Shown here one piece after another: positions 19,025 to 27,093 of a stretch of DNA of 64,000 bases (the stretch's first letter is position 1; every line of letters starts with the position of its first letter). The stretch spans positions 1 through 64,000 of the forward strand of contig JAOIHS010000003.1 of NCBI GenBank assembly GCA_028135785.1. Direction: 5' to 3'. This DNA comes from SAR86 cluster bacterium (lineage in GTDB: Bacteria; Pseudomonadota; Gammaproteobacteria; Magnimaribacterales; AG-339-G14). The position numbers and the translations under genes are program-made. The notes below the pieces were generated by a model that did no database searches, was not told the DNA's origin, and was given only the letters and a program-made list of their open reading frames with translations.

Positions 19025-19053
19025 TTTTAAATATGTTTTTGGTTTTTAATAAA

Positions 19054-19143
19054 GGAGAGGTGGCAGAGTGGTCGAATGCGCTCGCTTGGAAAGCGTGTAA
19101 GGGGGAAACTCCTTCAAGGGTTCGAATCCCTTTCTCTCCGCCA
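19054..19143 (+). tRNA. tRNA-Ser(GGA)
   Basis: A 90-nt class II tRNA with encoded CCA. Acceptor GGAGAGG pairs with TCTCTCC (one G-T), discriminator G, anticodon loop TTGGAAA with anticodon GGA, a long variable arm, and T-arm GGGTTCGAATCCC. The anticodon stem CTCGC/GCGTG has one T-T mismatch at the second pair, otherwise canonical. Reads UCC/UCU serine codons. Confidence 0.95.
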
Positions 19144-19150
19144 AAATAAT

Positions 19151-20014
19151 ATGAACCATACCGAATCAAAGTATTTTAGTTACGCAGACCCTGATGACCC
19201 ATTTATAAGAAAATTTTTAATTAGGGGCATTGAATTTATTTCTGGACAACCAACAATTTATAAATTGTATCGAAAATATCAGGATACCCCTGAGAAATGG
19301 TCAAACTTCTGGGAAGGATGTGTTGATCTTTTAGGATTAAAAATAGATTTAAGTTCAGAACAAATGGTAAAAATTCCAGAATCTGGACCAGCCATATTTG
19401 TAGCAAATCATCCTTTTGGTGTTTTAGATGGTTTGGTTCTAAGTTGGCTTGTAAGTAAAAAAAGAAAAGATTTTAAGTTATTGGTTCATTCTTTGCTTTT
19501 AAGGGCGCCTGAAACTAAAGAAAATTTATTACCGATTGATTTTACAGGTGATAGGAAAGCATTACTTACCAATATAGCAACTAGAAAAGTAGCGCGAAAA
19601 CATTTGTCAGAAGGAGGGTGCATAATAATTTTTCCATCTGGCTCTGTTTCTACAACAGCAAAGTTTTATCATAAAAAGTCTAAAGCTTATGATCCTGAGT
19701 GGAAAAAATTTACTTCTAGGCTAATTAAGCAAACTGATCCAGATATTATTCCCATTAACTTTTTGGGTTCAAATACTTTTCTTTTTCAGCTATGCAGCCA
19801 TATCAGCCCTTTATTAAGATCATCATTGCTATTTCATGAAGTAAAAAGAAGAATAAATACTGAAGTAAGTCTTAGGATAGGAGATCCTTTTAAATATTCA
19901 GACATTTCAAAAGATATTTCTAATGAAGAGCTTGCTGCTCTTCTAAGAAAAAAAACCTATCTATTAAATAGTAATTTTAAAAATTCTCCACCTTATGGCT
20001 TTGAACCTGATTAG
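19151..20014 (+). CDS. Lysophospholipid acyltransferase-like (PlsC/hemolysin-type) protein
   Basis: 287 aa. The acyltransferase motif is ANHPFGVLDG (H87, D93), with five residues between His and Asp as in the hemolysin-like/OlsA branch rather than the usual four, followed by motif III FPSGSVS. It should acylate a lysolipid or related acceptor at the inner membrane. The open frame extends to 19076, but that part is the tRNA-Ser gene, so I chose ATG 19151 (MNHTESKY). Confidence 0.82.
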   Translation: MNHTESKYFSYADPDDPFIRKFLIRGIEFISGQPTIYKLYRKYQDTPEKWSNFWEGCVDLLGLKIDLSSEQMVKIPESGPAIFVANHPFGVLDGLVLSWLVSKKRKDFKLLVHSLLLRAPETKENLLPIDFTGDRKALLTNIATRKVARKHLSEGGCIIIFPSGSVSTTAKFYHKKSKAYDPEWKKFTSRLIKQTDPDIIPINFLGSNTFLFQLCSHISPLLRSSLLFHEVKRRINTEVSLRIGDPFKYSDISKDISNEELAALLRKKTYLLNSNFKNSPPYGFEPD

Positions 20015-20067
20015 AACTTAAATATATCCAGGTGTATACATGTCAGAATTTTCCTGTTAACTTCGTT

Positions 20068-20095
20068 TTAAGACAATCTTTTAAAATTGTCTTAA
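20068..20095. promoter_or_regulatory. 10-bp inverted repeat upstream of csrA
   Basis: TTAAGACAAT and ATTGTCTTAA, perfectly complementary with an 8-nt loop, in the 146-bp gap between the acyltransferase and csrA. There is no T-run after it, so it is a poor intrinsic terminator. It may be an operator or an mRNA hairpin. The TGTCTTAA half also occurs at 38529 and inside the palindrome at 43101. Confidence 0.45.
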
Positions 20096-20160
20096 CATTA
20101 AGATGGATCTAAAAGTTTTTGAACATTCAAGTTGTATAAGAGGTATTTCAGGAGGGAGAA

Positions 20161-20334
20161 ATGTTAGTTCTTAGTAGAAAACAAGACCAGTCATTAATGA
20201 TAGGAGATGATGTAAAGATCACTATTTTGGAAATAAAAGGAAATCAAGTTCGCATAGGTATTAGCGCACCAACCTCAATAGCTGTCCACAGAGAAGAAAT
20301 TCATAATAAATTATCCGAAGATTCTGTAGAATAG
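20161..20334 (+). CDS. csrA: Carbon storage regulator CsrA
   Basis: 57 aa. Begins MLVLSRKQDQSLMIGDDV, with strands KITILEIKGNQVRIGI and the RNA-binding VHREEI block (Arg44 equivalent). CsrA is a dimeric post-transcriptional regulator that binds GGA motifs in mRNA leaders. A strong ribosome site, CAGGAGGGA, precedes the ATG. That site itself carries two GGA triplets and another lies at 20105 (ATGGA), so autoregulation by CsrA is plausible. tRNA-Arg(ACG) follows after 8 nt, as in other gammaproteobacteria where csrA abuts Ser/Arg tRNA genes. Confidence 0.96.
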   Translation: MLVLSRKQDQSLMIGDDVKITILEIKGNQVRIGISAPTSIAVHREEIHNKLSEDSVE

Positions 20335-20342
20335 TATGTGAT

Positions 20343-20419
20343 GCGCCCGTAGCTCAGTTGGATAGAGCACGTGGCTACGAACTACGGTGTCGGAGGTTCG
20401 AATCCTTCCGGGCGCGCCA
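20343..20419 (+). tRNA. tRNA-Arg(ACG)
   Basis: 77 nt with encoded CCA. Acceptor GCGCCCG/CGGGCGC is perfect, discriminator G, D-arm AGCTCAGTTGGATAGAGC, anticodon stem CGTGG/CTACG with loop CTACGAA (anticodon ACG, A34 normally edited to inosine by TadA), T-arm GGAGGTTCGAATCCTTC with one wobble. Probably co-transcribed with csrA. Confidence 0.96.
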
Positions 20420-20467
20420 ACTTAATTATAGTTTTTATAAAATTATTAATCACTCACCGGGGATCAA

Positions 20468-21835
20468 ATGGATTTAAATAGCGACTTACAACCTTTACTA
20501 AAAATTAATAGTCCGAGCTTCGCACCAGTCTACAAATTTGAGAGAGATTTTGACTTAACTAATGTGTTCTTATTTGAAAAAGGGCAGCCCTTCGAGCATT
20601 TTAAAAACTTAAGAGAAAACGCACCGGTTTATTTTCATGAATCTGGCGAAACTGACAGTGAGCCAGGATTTTGGACATTAACATCATACAAAGATATTGA
20701 GCAGGCATCTAAAAATCAAAAAACTTTTTCTTCTCAAATTGGAAGCGGCACTCAGTTTACTCTTGGATATTCTAATGATGTTACGATCGAACAACTTTAT
20801 AGAGCTGCTCTAGATCACATGCTAGGAATGGATGATAAATTACATCTTGCTATGAGAAATCCTCATATGCAGTTTTTTTCACCTAGATTTATAGATGATC
20901 TAAGAAAGAAGGTTTCCATTAAGGTAACAGAGCTCTTAGATAATATTGCCCCTTTAGGCGAATGTAATCTTGTTGATGCTGTTGCTTCAGAAATTCCTAT
21001 TTTTTCTCTTTGTGAGATTTTGGGTGTCCCGGAAAGTGATAGATATAAAATTAAAGAATGGATGACCTTTTTAGAAATGGCTCAATTAGTTGGCGCAACT
21101 CAAGTAGCAGAAAAAAATAACTTAGAGCTTAATGAAAAAGAAAAAGATTCTGCTCCCGATCAAGCAATGATTAACTTATTTCAAGATACTGTAAAAGAAA
21201 TGTTTGATTATGGAAGAAGTATTCTTTTAGAAAGACGAAAAAATCCAGAGAATGACTTACTTACGGTGATAGCTAATATAGAGATTGATGGAAAAAAACT
21301 TCCTGATGAATATCTTGATGGATCCTGGTTGCTTATCATTATTGCTGGAAATGATACAACTAGAAATTCTATAAGCGGAACAATGAAATTGCTCACAGAA
21401 AATCCCTTACAAAAGGAAAAGGTAATTAATGATTCAGATCTTTTGCCAAATATGGTTAACGAATCAATAAGGATGGTTTCGCCAGTAATATTTATGAGAA
21501 GAACAACAACAGAAAATACTCAAATTGGTGAGCAAAAAATAGGGCCTCATGAGAAAGTTGTTTTTTATTATGGAGCTGCTAATAGAGATCCTGAGATTTT
21601 TCCAAATCCTAACCAATTTAATGTGGAGAGAGAGAATGCAAAAAAACATTTGGCTTTTGGTTACGGAAGACATATGTGTTTAGGTAAACATATGGCAAAT
21701 ATGCAATTATCAGAAGTTTATTCTCAAATATTAAGAAGGTTTCCAGATATGCATCAATCTGATGAATGGAAGGTTGTACCTAATAACTTTGTACACGCTA
21801 TTTCGGAAATGCCAGTAAAATTTAAACCTGAGTAA
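20468..21835 (+). CDS. Cytochrome P450
   Basis: 455 aa bacterial class P450. I-helix AGNDTT (293-298) carries the oxygen-activating acid/Thr pair, E332-x-x-R335 is the K-helix motif, and the heme loop FGYGRHMCLG (397-406) has the ligand Cys404. It would hydroxylate a hydrophobic substrate using ferredoxin and reductase, neither of which is adjacent. The open N-terminus (DLTNVFLFEKGQPFEHF) resembles the CYP groups acting on terpenoids, alkanes or sterol side chains. GGGGA precedes the ATG. Substrate unknown. Confidence 0.92.
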   Translation: MDLNSDLQPLLKINSPSFAPVYKFERDFDLTNVFLFEKGQPFEHFKNLRENAPVYFHESGETDSEPGFWTLTSYKDIEQASKNQKTFSSQIGSGTQFTLGYSNDVTIEQLYRAALDHMLGMDDKLHLAMRNPHMQFFSPRFIDDLRKKVSIKVTELLDNIAPLGECNLVDAVASEIPIFSLCEILGVPESDRYKIKEWMTFLEMAQLVGATQVAEKNNLELNEKEKDSAPDQAMINLFQDTVKEMFDYGRSILLERRKNPENDLLTVIANIEIDGKKLPDEYLDGSWLLIIIAGNDTTRNSISGTMKLLTENPLQKEKVINDSDLLPNMVNESIRMVSPVIFMRRTTTENTQIGEQKIGPHEKVVFYYGAANRDPEIFPNPNQFNVERENAKKHLAFGYGRHMCLGKHMANMQLSEVYSQILRRFPDMHQSDEWKVVPNNFVHAISEMPVKFKPE

Positions 21836-21896
21836 TCATTAGCAAATTATTTTAAAATTATATCTAGGTAGTATTCAGTTATTTTGAGAGGGAGTT

Positions 21897-22988
21897 ATGG
21901 AAGGTTTTTTTGATTTAATAGCGAGCGTTTGGAATCAAGGTTTGCTTGGGGTGAGTATCTCACAACTTATAATTTCTTTAGTAATTCTAATTATTTCTTT
22001 AATCTTGAAAGGTGTAGTGTCTTCAATTTGCATCAAATGGTTAGAAAGATTAACTGCTCAAACAGATTCAGAGCTTGATGATTTATTGTTGAGCTCTTTA
22101 AAGAAACCTCTGGGATATATACCTTTAACTATAGGTCTTTATATAATTACTGTTTATTTGCCTCTATCAGGACTGTTTGATCTTGTTGCAACCAATATAG
22201 TCAAGGCATCCGTTGTATTTACAATTTTTAGCGTTTTAGCCAATTCTATTCAACCACTATTCAAAGTACTTACTGGAAATACATGGCTAACTTCTGCTAT
22301 GTCAATGTGGCTAGAAAAGTCACTAAGAATATTGGTTTGGATATTAGGATTTGCTGTAATTTTAGATATATTTGGGATCGAGATCGGTCCATTAATAGCA
22401 GGGTTAGGTCTTTTTTCAGTAGCAATAGCTTTAGGTGCTCAAGATCTTTTTAAAAATTTGATAGCTGGCATGTTGATAATTGGGGAAAATCGTTTCCAAC
22501 CTGGGGATAGAATAGAGGTAATAGATCATTTTCATGGAATAGTTGAAACTATCGGCTTTAGATCAACAACCATTAGATTATTCAACACTTCGCCTATGAT
22601 TATTCCTAATAAAGATCTTTCTGATGTGAGTGTAATAAATCATAAGCAACTAAAATTTAGAAGAATAAAATGGATAATCAATTTAATATATTCAACTGAA
22701 GCAGATACTATTCTTAAAATATGTTCGCAAATTGAACAGGTTATAAGCAGTAAGAAAAAAGGATTTTCAATTAATCCAAATCAAGAGTCATTTGCAAAGG
22801 CAATAGAGTTTGGAGCTAGTTCGATAGACTTAGAAATATTGTGTTATTCAGAGGCAGATGGTTACACTGAATTTTCAGAAACTAAGCAAAATCTTTTAAT
22901 AGAGATTCTCAGAATTGTTAAAGAAAATGGTTCAGATTTTGCCTTTCCATCTAGATCAATATATATAGAATCTTCACCTACAGAATAA
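21897..22988 (+). CDS. Small-conductance mechanosensitive channel, MscS family
   Basis: 363 aa. Several N-terminal helices, then the pore helix and beta domain with GLGLFSVAIALGAQDLFKNLIAGMLIIGENRFQPGDRIEV, followed by VETIGFRSTTIRLFNTSPMIIPNKDLSD. This is a full MscS core plus two extra N-terminal TM segments. It releases solutes on hypo-osmotic shock. A GAGAGGGAG site precedes the start. The next gene begins 5 nt after its stop. Confidence 0.92.
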   Translation: MEGFFDLIASVWNQGLLGVSISQLIISLVILIISLILKGVVSSICIKWLERLTAQTDSELDDLLLSSLKKPLGYIPLTIGLYIITVYLPLSGLFDLVATNIVKASVVFTIFSVLANSIQPLFKVLTGNTWLTSAMSMWLEKSLRILVWILGFAVILDIFGIEIGPLIAGLGLFSVAIALGAQDLFKNLIAGMLIIGENRFQPGDRIEVIDHFHGIVETIGFRSTTIRLFNTSPMIIPNKDLSDVSVINHKQLKFRRIKWIINLIYSTEADTILKICSQIEQVISSKKKGFSINPNQESFAKAIEFGASSIDLEILCYSEADGYTEFSETKQNLLIEILRIVKENGSDFAFPSRSIYIESSPTE

Positions 22989-22993
22989 AATCG

Positions 22994-23548
22994 ATGACGA
23001 AATGGTTATTTTTATTTTTACTGGCTTTGGTTTTGATCTTAACCCTTAGATATTTTTCTTTTTCTTTTCCCCCTAAGGAAGATATAAGCAATTGTGCAGA
23101 CAACACTATCTCTTCTAATTTAGAGGGTTATTGGGATCTTAATAGAGTGGATAATTTTTCTGGACTTGAGCCATTCTTTGAAAAAAATAATACAATTAAT
23201 TATTCAATAATTTTGAATAGGTTGTTGCCTTTTTTTCTCTCTAAGAGCCAATTATTTAGAATAGATTTTTGTAGCGATGAGATTACTATTTCTTATAATT
23301 ATTTTAGACAATGGGTTCAATATAATTTTTCTTTTTTACAAAATACTGAAATCAGATCTTCTGATCCCTCACTGATTTCAGGATTTGCAGCATATGATCC
23401 AGAAATAATTAAAGGTACTTTTATATTCAGAGGTATAGACATCAAACAAGAAATATATTTAGATGGCGGTGAGTTGATTAGAGCAATTGATGTAAAAGGC
23501 TCTAATAAAGGAATTATAAAGTTTTATTATAGAAAATATGAGCAATAA
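22994..23548 (+). CDS. Unknown membrane-anchored or secreted protein
   Basis: 184 aa; I do not recognise the family. Residues 4-22 are hydrophobic (signal anchor or signal peptide), and the rest is polar and aromatic-rich with probable beta strands, e.g. GTFIFRGIDIKQEIYLDGGELIRAIDV written in part here. It follows the MscS gene by 5 nt and overlaps purU by 11 nt, so it is co-transcribed. Two Cys (C34, C92 roughly) could form a disulfide outside the membrane. Confidence 0.65.
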   Translation: MTKWLFLFLLALVLILTLRYFSFSFPPKEDISNCADNTISSNLEGYWDLNRVDNFSGLEPFFEKNNTINYSIILNRLLPFFLSKSQLFRIDFCSDEITISYNYFRQWVQYNFSFLQNTEIRSSDPSLISGFAAYDPEIIKGTFIFRGIDIKQEIYLDGGELIRAIDVKGSNKGIIKFYYRKYEQ

Positions 23549-24395
23549 AGAATACATTTTGAGAGTTACATGCCCAGATAAGTTTGGTTTGGTTGCCAAA
23601 GTTTCTACATGTTTAAATAATTCTGAACTTTTCATAATAGACTCAGCTCATTTTGGCGATCCAGAAACTGGTAAATTTTTTATGAGGGTGAAGGTAATAT
23701 CTCCAAATAAAGAGTTTAAATATGATTCTTTTAAAGACGATTTTTCTAAGTTGGCAAATGAATTAGAAATGGATTGGTCTTTTAGCGATGCAGGAAAAAA
23801 ATTAAAAACATCAATATTTGTTTCAAAGTTTAGTCATTGTCTTCAGGATCTGCTGTACAGAGCTAGTGTCGGTTCTTTAGATATAGATATAAATTGTGTG
23901 ATTTCTAATCATCTGGATCTAAAAAAAATAGCTGATAGATATGAGATACCTTTCTACCATATTCAGGTTCAAGAGGAGGCAAAAGAGAATTCCGAAAAAA
24001 AAATAGAAGAAATATTATCAAAAAATAATATCGAATTAATAATTCTTGCTAGATACATGCAAATTTTATCAAGTACTTTTTGTGAAAAGTACTATGGAAA
24101 TATAATAAATATTCATCATTCTTTTTTACCAAGTTTTAAGGGGGCAAAACCATACCAACAAGCTTATTCAAAGGGTGTAAAGATATTAGGCGCGACAGCT
24201 CACTATGTTTCCTCAGAGTTAGATGAAGGGCCAATCATTGAGCAATCTGTAGATAGAATCAACCATTCTAAAACTCCTAAAGAAATGGAAATTATAGGTA
24301 GAGATATTGAGTCTATTACATTAGCGAAGGCAGTAAAGTATCATACAGAACAAAGAATTTTTTTAAACAAGAATAAAACAGTAATTTTTAATTAA
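23538..24395 (+). CDS. purU: Formyltetrahydrofolate deformylase PurU
   Basis: 285 aa, family length. An N-terminal ACT domain (YILRVTCPDKFGLVAKVS) precedes a formyltransferase-like hydrolase domain with NIHHSFLPSFKGAKPYQQA and GATAHYVSSELDEGPIIEQ, containing the catalytic His and Asp. It hydrolyses 10-formyl-THF to formate and THF, balancing one-carbon pools against methionine and glycine. The ATG at 23538 lies inside the previous gene (11-nt overlap). Confidence 0.93.
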   Translation: MSNKEYILRVTCPDKFGLVAKVSTCLNNSELFIIDSAHFGDPETGKFFMRVKVISPNKEFKYDSFKDDFSKLANELEMDWSFSDAGKKLKTSIFVSKFSHCLQDLLYRASVGSLDIDINCVISNHLDLKKIADRYEIPFYHIQVQEEAKENSEKKIEEILSKNNIELIILARYMQILSSTFCEKYYGNIINIHHSFLPSFKGAKPYQQAYSKGVKILGATAHYVSSELDEGPIIEQSVDRINHSKTPKEMEIIGRDIESITLAKAVKYHTEQRIFLNKNKTVIFN

Positions 24396-24406
24396 TAGAG
24401 GTAATA

Positions 24407-24793
24407 ATGACAGCTCCAATGCAAGGATATTCAACTATAGGAACTAACAATAAAGAAACAGCAGAAATATTTTATGACGGCGTTTTAAGTCAGTTAAATC
24501 CTATTAAGCTTTTAGCAAATGACCGAATAACTATGTGGCTCTCAAAAGAAGATAAGTCTGTTATCTTAGCGATTTCTATTCCTTATGATGGTGAAGTTGC
24601 TACTACCGGAAATGGTGCAATGAAAGCCATAGCTCTAGGCTCACATGAAGAGGTCGATCAAATGTACGCCAAAGCCATAAAGTCAGGTGCGAAGGATGAT
24701 GGCGAGCCAGGCTTGAGAACAGAAACTTTTTATGGAGCTTATGTTTATGACTTAGATGGAAACAAGCTTTGCTTCTTTAATTTTGGTACCTAA
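24407..24793 (+). CDS. VOC/glyoxalase-fold protein
   Basis: 128 aa, a single vicinal-oxygen-chelate module: STIGTNNKETAEIFYDGVL at the N-terminus and ETFYGAYVYDLDGNKLCFF at the C-terminus. Family members include lyases, dioxygenases and resistance proteins; the exact role cannot be read. GAGGTAATA precedes ATG. Tail-to-tail with the PLP gene, stops overlapping by 4 nt (CTAA). Confidence 0.82.
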   Translation: MTAPMQGYSTIGTNNKETAEIFYDGVLSQLNPIKLLANDRITMWLSKEDKSVILAISIPYDGEVATTGNGAMKAIALGSHEEVDQMYAKAIKSGAKDDGEPGLRTETFYGAYVYDLDGNKLCFFNFGT

Positions 24794-25953
24794 TTTAGAG
24801 CTTGATTAATATCCTCAATCAAATCTTCTAAAGTTTCTATCCCTACAGATAGTCTTACGAGTCCATCGGATATTCCTATTCTCTCTCTAGTTTCTGCTGG
24901 AAGCGAGGCATGTGTCATTAGCGCAGGATGCTCTATTAAACTCTCAACACCGCCAAGACTTTCTGCAAGAGTGAATATTTTTGTTTTCTCTAAAAAGGCT
25001 TTTGATGCTTCTAAACCTCCAGCGACTTCAATTGATATAATCCCTCCAAATCCATTCATTTGTTTTTTTGCTATTTCGTGTTGAGGATGGTTTTCTAGTC
25101 CAGGATATATAACTTTAGAAATCTTGTTGTTACTCTCTAATTCTTTTGCAATAGCGAAGGCACTTTCATTATGTCTTTCCATTCTTATAGGAAGCGTTTT
25201 CAAACTCCTTAAAATTAAATAACTATCAAATGAGCTTGTTATTGGCCCTAGTGAATTATGAATATTAGCCATTCGAGCAATCAATTCCTCATCATTTTTA
25301 CCTACAACTAAAATGCCTGCTATCAAATCTGAATGACCACCTAAATATTTAGTAGCAGAATGAAGGACAATATCAATTCCAAGGTTTAAAGGTTTTTGTA
25401 CATAGGATGATGCGAATGTATTGTCACAAATAGACAAGATATCATTTGTTTTAGCAAATTCAGAAATTTTCTCTAGATCTACTATTTTTAAAAGGGGGTT
25501 AGTTGGTGTTTCAACAAAAATCATTTTAGTTTTTGGCGTCAAAGCAGAATCAAGATTTCTTAAATCAGTCATATCAATATATGTAACTGTTATGCCTTGA
25601 GATTTAATTTTAATCTCGTTAAATAATCTAACGGTTCCACCATAGAGATCATCCATAGCAATAACATGGTCTCCTGGTTGCAAGAGCTCAACACAAGCTG
25701 ATATAGCTGCAACCCCTGATGAAAAACCAAAACCAGCTATACCTTCTTCTAAGCTGGTCATGCAGTCCTCAAATGCTTTTCTGGTTGGATTTCCAGATCT
25801 CGAATAATCAAAACCCTGATGCACCCCTGGACTAGATTGCTTGTAAGTTGATGATGTATATAAAGGAGTCATGACTGCTCCAGTAGATGGATCGGGTTCT
25901 TGACCTGCATGTATAGCTCTAGTTTCGAAACCTTTTTTATCTATATCTTTCAT
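24790..25953 (-). CDS. Cystathionine gamma-lyase/gamma-synthase family PLP enzyme
   Basis: 387 aa Cys/Met metabolism PLP enzyme. PLP lysine K202 in HSATKYLGGHSD, YSRSGNPTR near residue 50, DDLYGGTVRLF, and C-terminal SLGGVESLIEHPALMTH. It lies 9 nt after a cystathionine beta-synthase-like gene on the same strand. That pairing points to gamma-lyase, making cysteine from cystathionine, rather than gamma-synthase, though sequence alone does not separate them. Confidence 0.88.
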   Translation of the reverse strand: MKDIDKKGFETRAIHAGQEPDPSTGAVMTPLYTSSTYKQSSPGVHQGFDYSRSGNPTRKAFEDCMTSLEEGIAGFGFSSGVAAISACVELLQPGDHVIAMDDLYGGTVRLFNEIKIKSQGITVTYIDMTDLRNLDSALTPKTKMIFVETPTNPLLKIVDLEKISEFAKTNDILSICDNTFASSYVQKPLNLGIDIVLHSATKYLGGHSDLIAGILVVGKNDEELIARMANIHNSLGPITSSFDSYLILRSLKTLPIRMERHNESAFAIAKELESNNKISKVIYPGLENHPQHEIAKKQMNGFGGIISIEVAGGLEASKAFLEKTKIFTLAESLGGVESLIEHPALMTHASLPAETRERIGISDGLVRLSVGIETLEDLIEDINQALN

Positions 25954-25962
25954 AATTAATAT

Positions 25963-26931
25963 TTAAATATTTTCTTTTACCCAATCTCTATTAAAAGCTT
26001 TTGATAAGTACTTATTTCCTGTATCACAAATTAGTGTAACAACTGTTTTGGGCTCTGTTTGTTTTTTGCACCACTTTACTGCAGCTTCTACTAATGTTCC
26101 GCAAGATGACCCCGCAAGGATTCCCTCTTGTTGCAAAAGACTATCTAACATGGCAAATGCATCTTTATCACTCACATATATGCCTTCGTCAATTACATCC
26201 AGATTTAAAGTTCTTGGGATATAGTCTTCTCCTATTCCCTCTACAAACCATGAGCCTCCATCGTAATTAAATTTTCCAGTATTGACGGCATCTGCAACGA
26301 TAGATCCTTCAGGGTCAGCCACAACTATTTTAATGTCTGGATTTTTTGATTTTAAATATTTGCCAACTCCACTTATTGTTCCACCAGTTCCCACCCCCGC
26401 AACAAAAGCATCTATCTTTCCATCCATTTGATTCCATATTTCGGGTCCGGTAGTCTCTTCATGAACTCTTGGATTAGAAGGATTTTCAAATTGATTTGCA
26501 AAAAAAGAACCTGGTGTTTTCTTTAAAAGATTTTCAGCAACAGAATGATAATGCTCTGGATGACCTTTTTCTACATCTGATCTAGTGATAATTATTTCAA
26601 CTCCCATCGCTTCTAAATGTCTTATTTTTTCCAAGCTCATTTTATCCGGAATAACCAAAATTAATTTGTAACCCTTTAATTGCGCAGCTAAAGCCAAACC
26701 TAAACCCGTATTTCCCGCAGTACATTCTATGATCGTAGATCCTTTAGTTAAAGTGCCGTTTTTTTCCGCATCATCTATCATCTTCAAACCGACTCTATCT
26801 TTAATTGATCCAAATGGATTAAGACTTTCCATTTTTACGTAAAGATCACATAGACCTGTATCTATTTGATTAATTTTTACAACAGGAGTATTCCCTATCA
26901 TTTCAAGAACATTACTGAATTTTAGTTTCAT
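25963..26931 (-). CDS. Cystathionine beta-synthase-like PLP enzyme (no regulatory domain)
   Basis: 322 aa fold-type II PLP enzyme of the CysK/CBS group. PLP lysine K44 in GSIKDR, phosphate-side loop ECTAGNTG, GTGGTISG, and the CBS-type block VEGIGEDYIP in place of the usual cysteine synthase sequence. It lacks C-terminal heme or CBS domains. With the downstream gamma-lyase it forms a reverse transsulfuration pair (homocysteine plus serine to cystathionine to cysteine). Cysteine synthase is the main alternative. Confidence 0.87.
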   Translation of the reverse strand: MKLKFSNVLEMIGNTPVVKINQIDTGLCDLYVKMESLNPFGSIKDRVGLKMIDDAEKNGTLTKGSTIIECTAGNTGLGLALAAQLKGYKLILVIPDKMSLEKIRHLEAMGVEIIITRSDVEKGHPEHYHSVAENLLKKTPGSFFANQFENPSNPRVHEETTGPEIWNQMDGKIDAFVAGVGTGGTISGVGKYLKSKNPDIKIVVADPEGSIVADAVNTGKFNYDGGSWFVEGIGEDYIPRTLNLDVIDEGIYVSDKDAFAMLDSLLQQEGILAGSSCGTLVEAAVKWCKKQTEPKTVVTLICDTGNKYLSKAFNRDWVKENI

Positions 26932-26933
26932 AT

Positions 26934-27059
26934 TTAATCTGGAGGAGTTAATTTTTTTTTGCGATTATACTTTGTCTTATCTTGAAAAACCTTTGCTGAA
27001 TTAAATTTTTTTGCATTTTTTGCAACAGGGTTTCTTTTAGTTTTATTTTCTTTTTCCAT
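26934..27059 (-). CDS. 41-aa basic protein, DUF7230-like
   Basis: A short ORF of 41 codons plus stop, read on the minus strand between the tandem kappa-fold gene and the CBS gene. It is Lys/Asn-rich: starts MEKENKTKRNPVAKNAKKFN, then SAKVFQDKTKYNRKKK and ends PPD. The NPVAK...KFN.A.VF.D pattern matches my memory of a tiny conserved gammaproteobacterial family (DUF7230), likely nucleic-acid or ribosome associated given its charge. The stop lies 2 nt before the CBS start. No clear ribosome site. Confidence 0.6.
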   Translation of the reverse strand: MEKENKTKRNPVAKNAKKFNSAKVFQDKTKYNRKKKLTPPD

Positions 27060-27093
27060 TTTAGAAGTTAGATAAAAAAATAGAAGATAAGTT

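Noticed and set aside
19080-19100. T-T mismatch in the tRNA-Ser anticodon stem as a sign of a broken tRNA
   Set aside because: All other arms and the encoded CCA are intact, and single mismatches occur in working tRNAs; noted but not called a defect.
19076-19150. N-terminal extension of the acyltransferase
   Set aside because: The DNA is tRNA-Ser; the coding start is ATG 19151.
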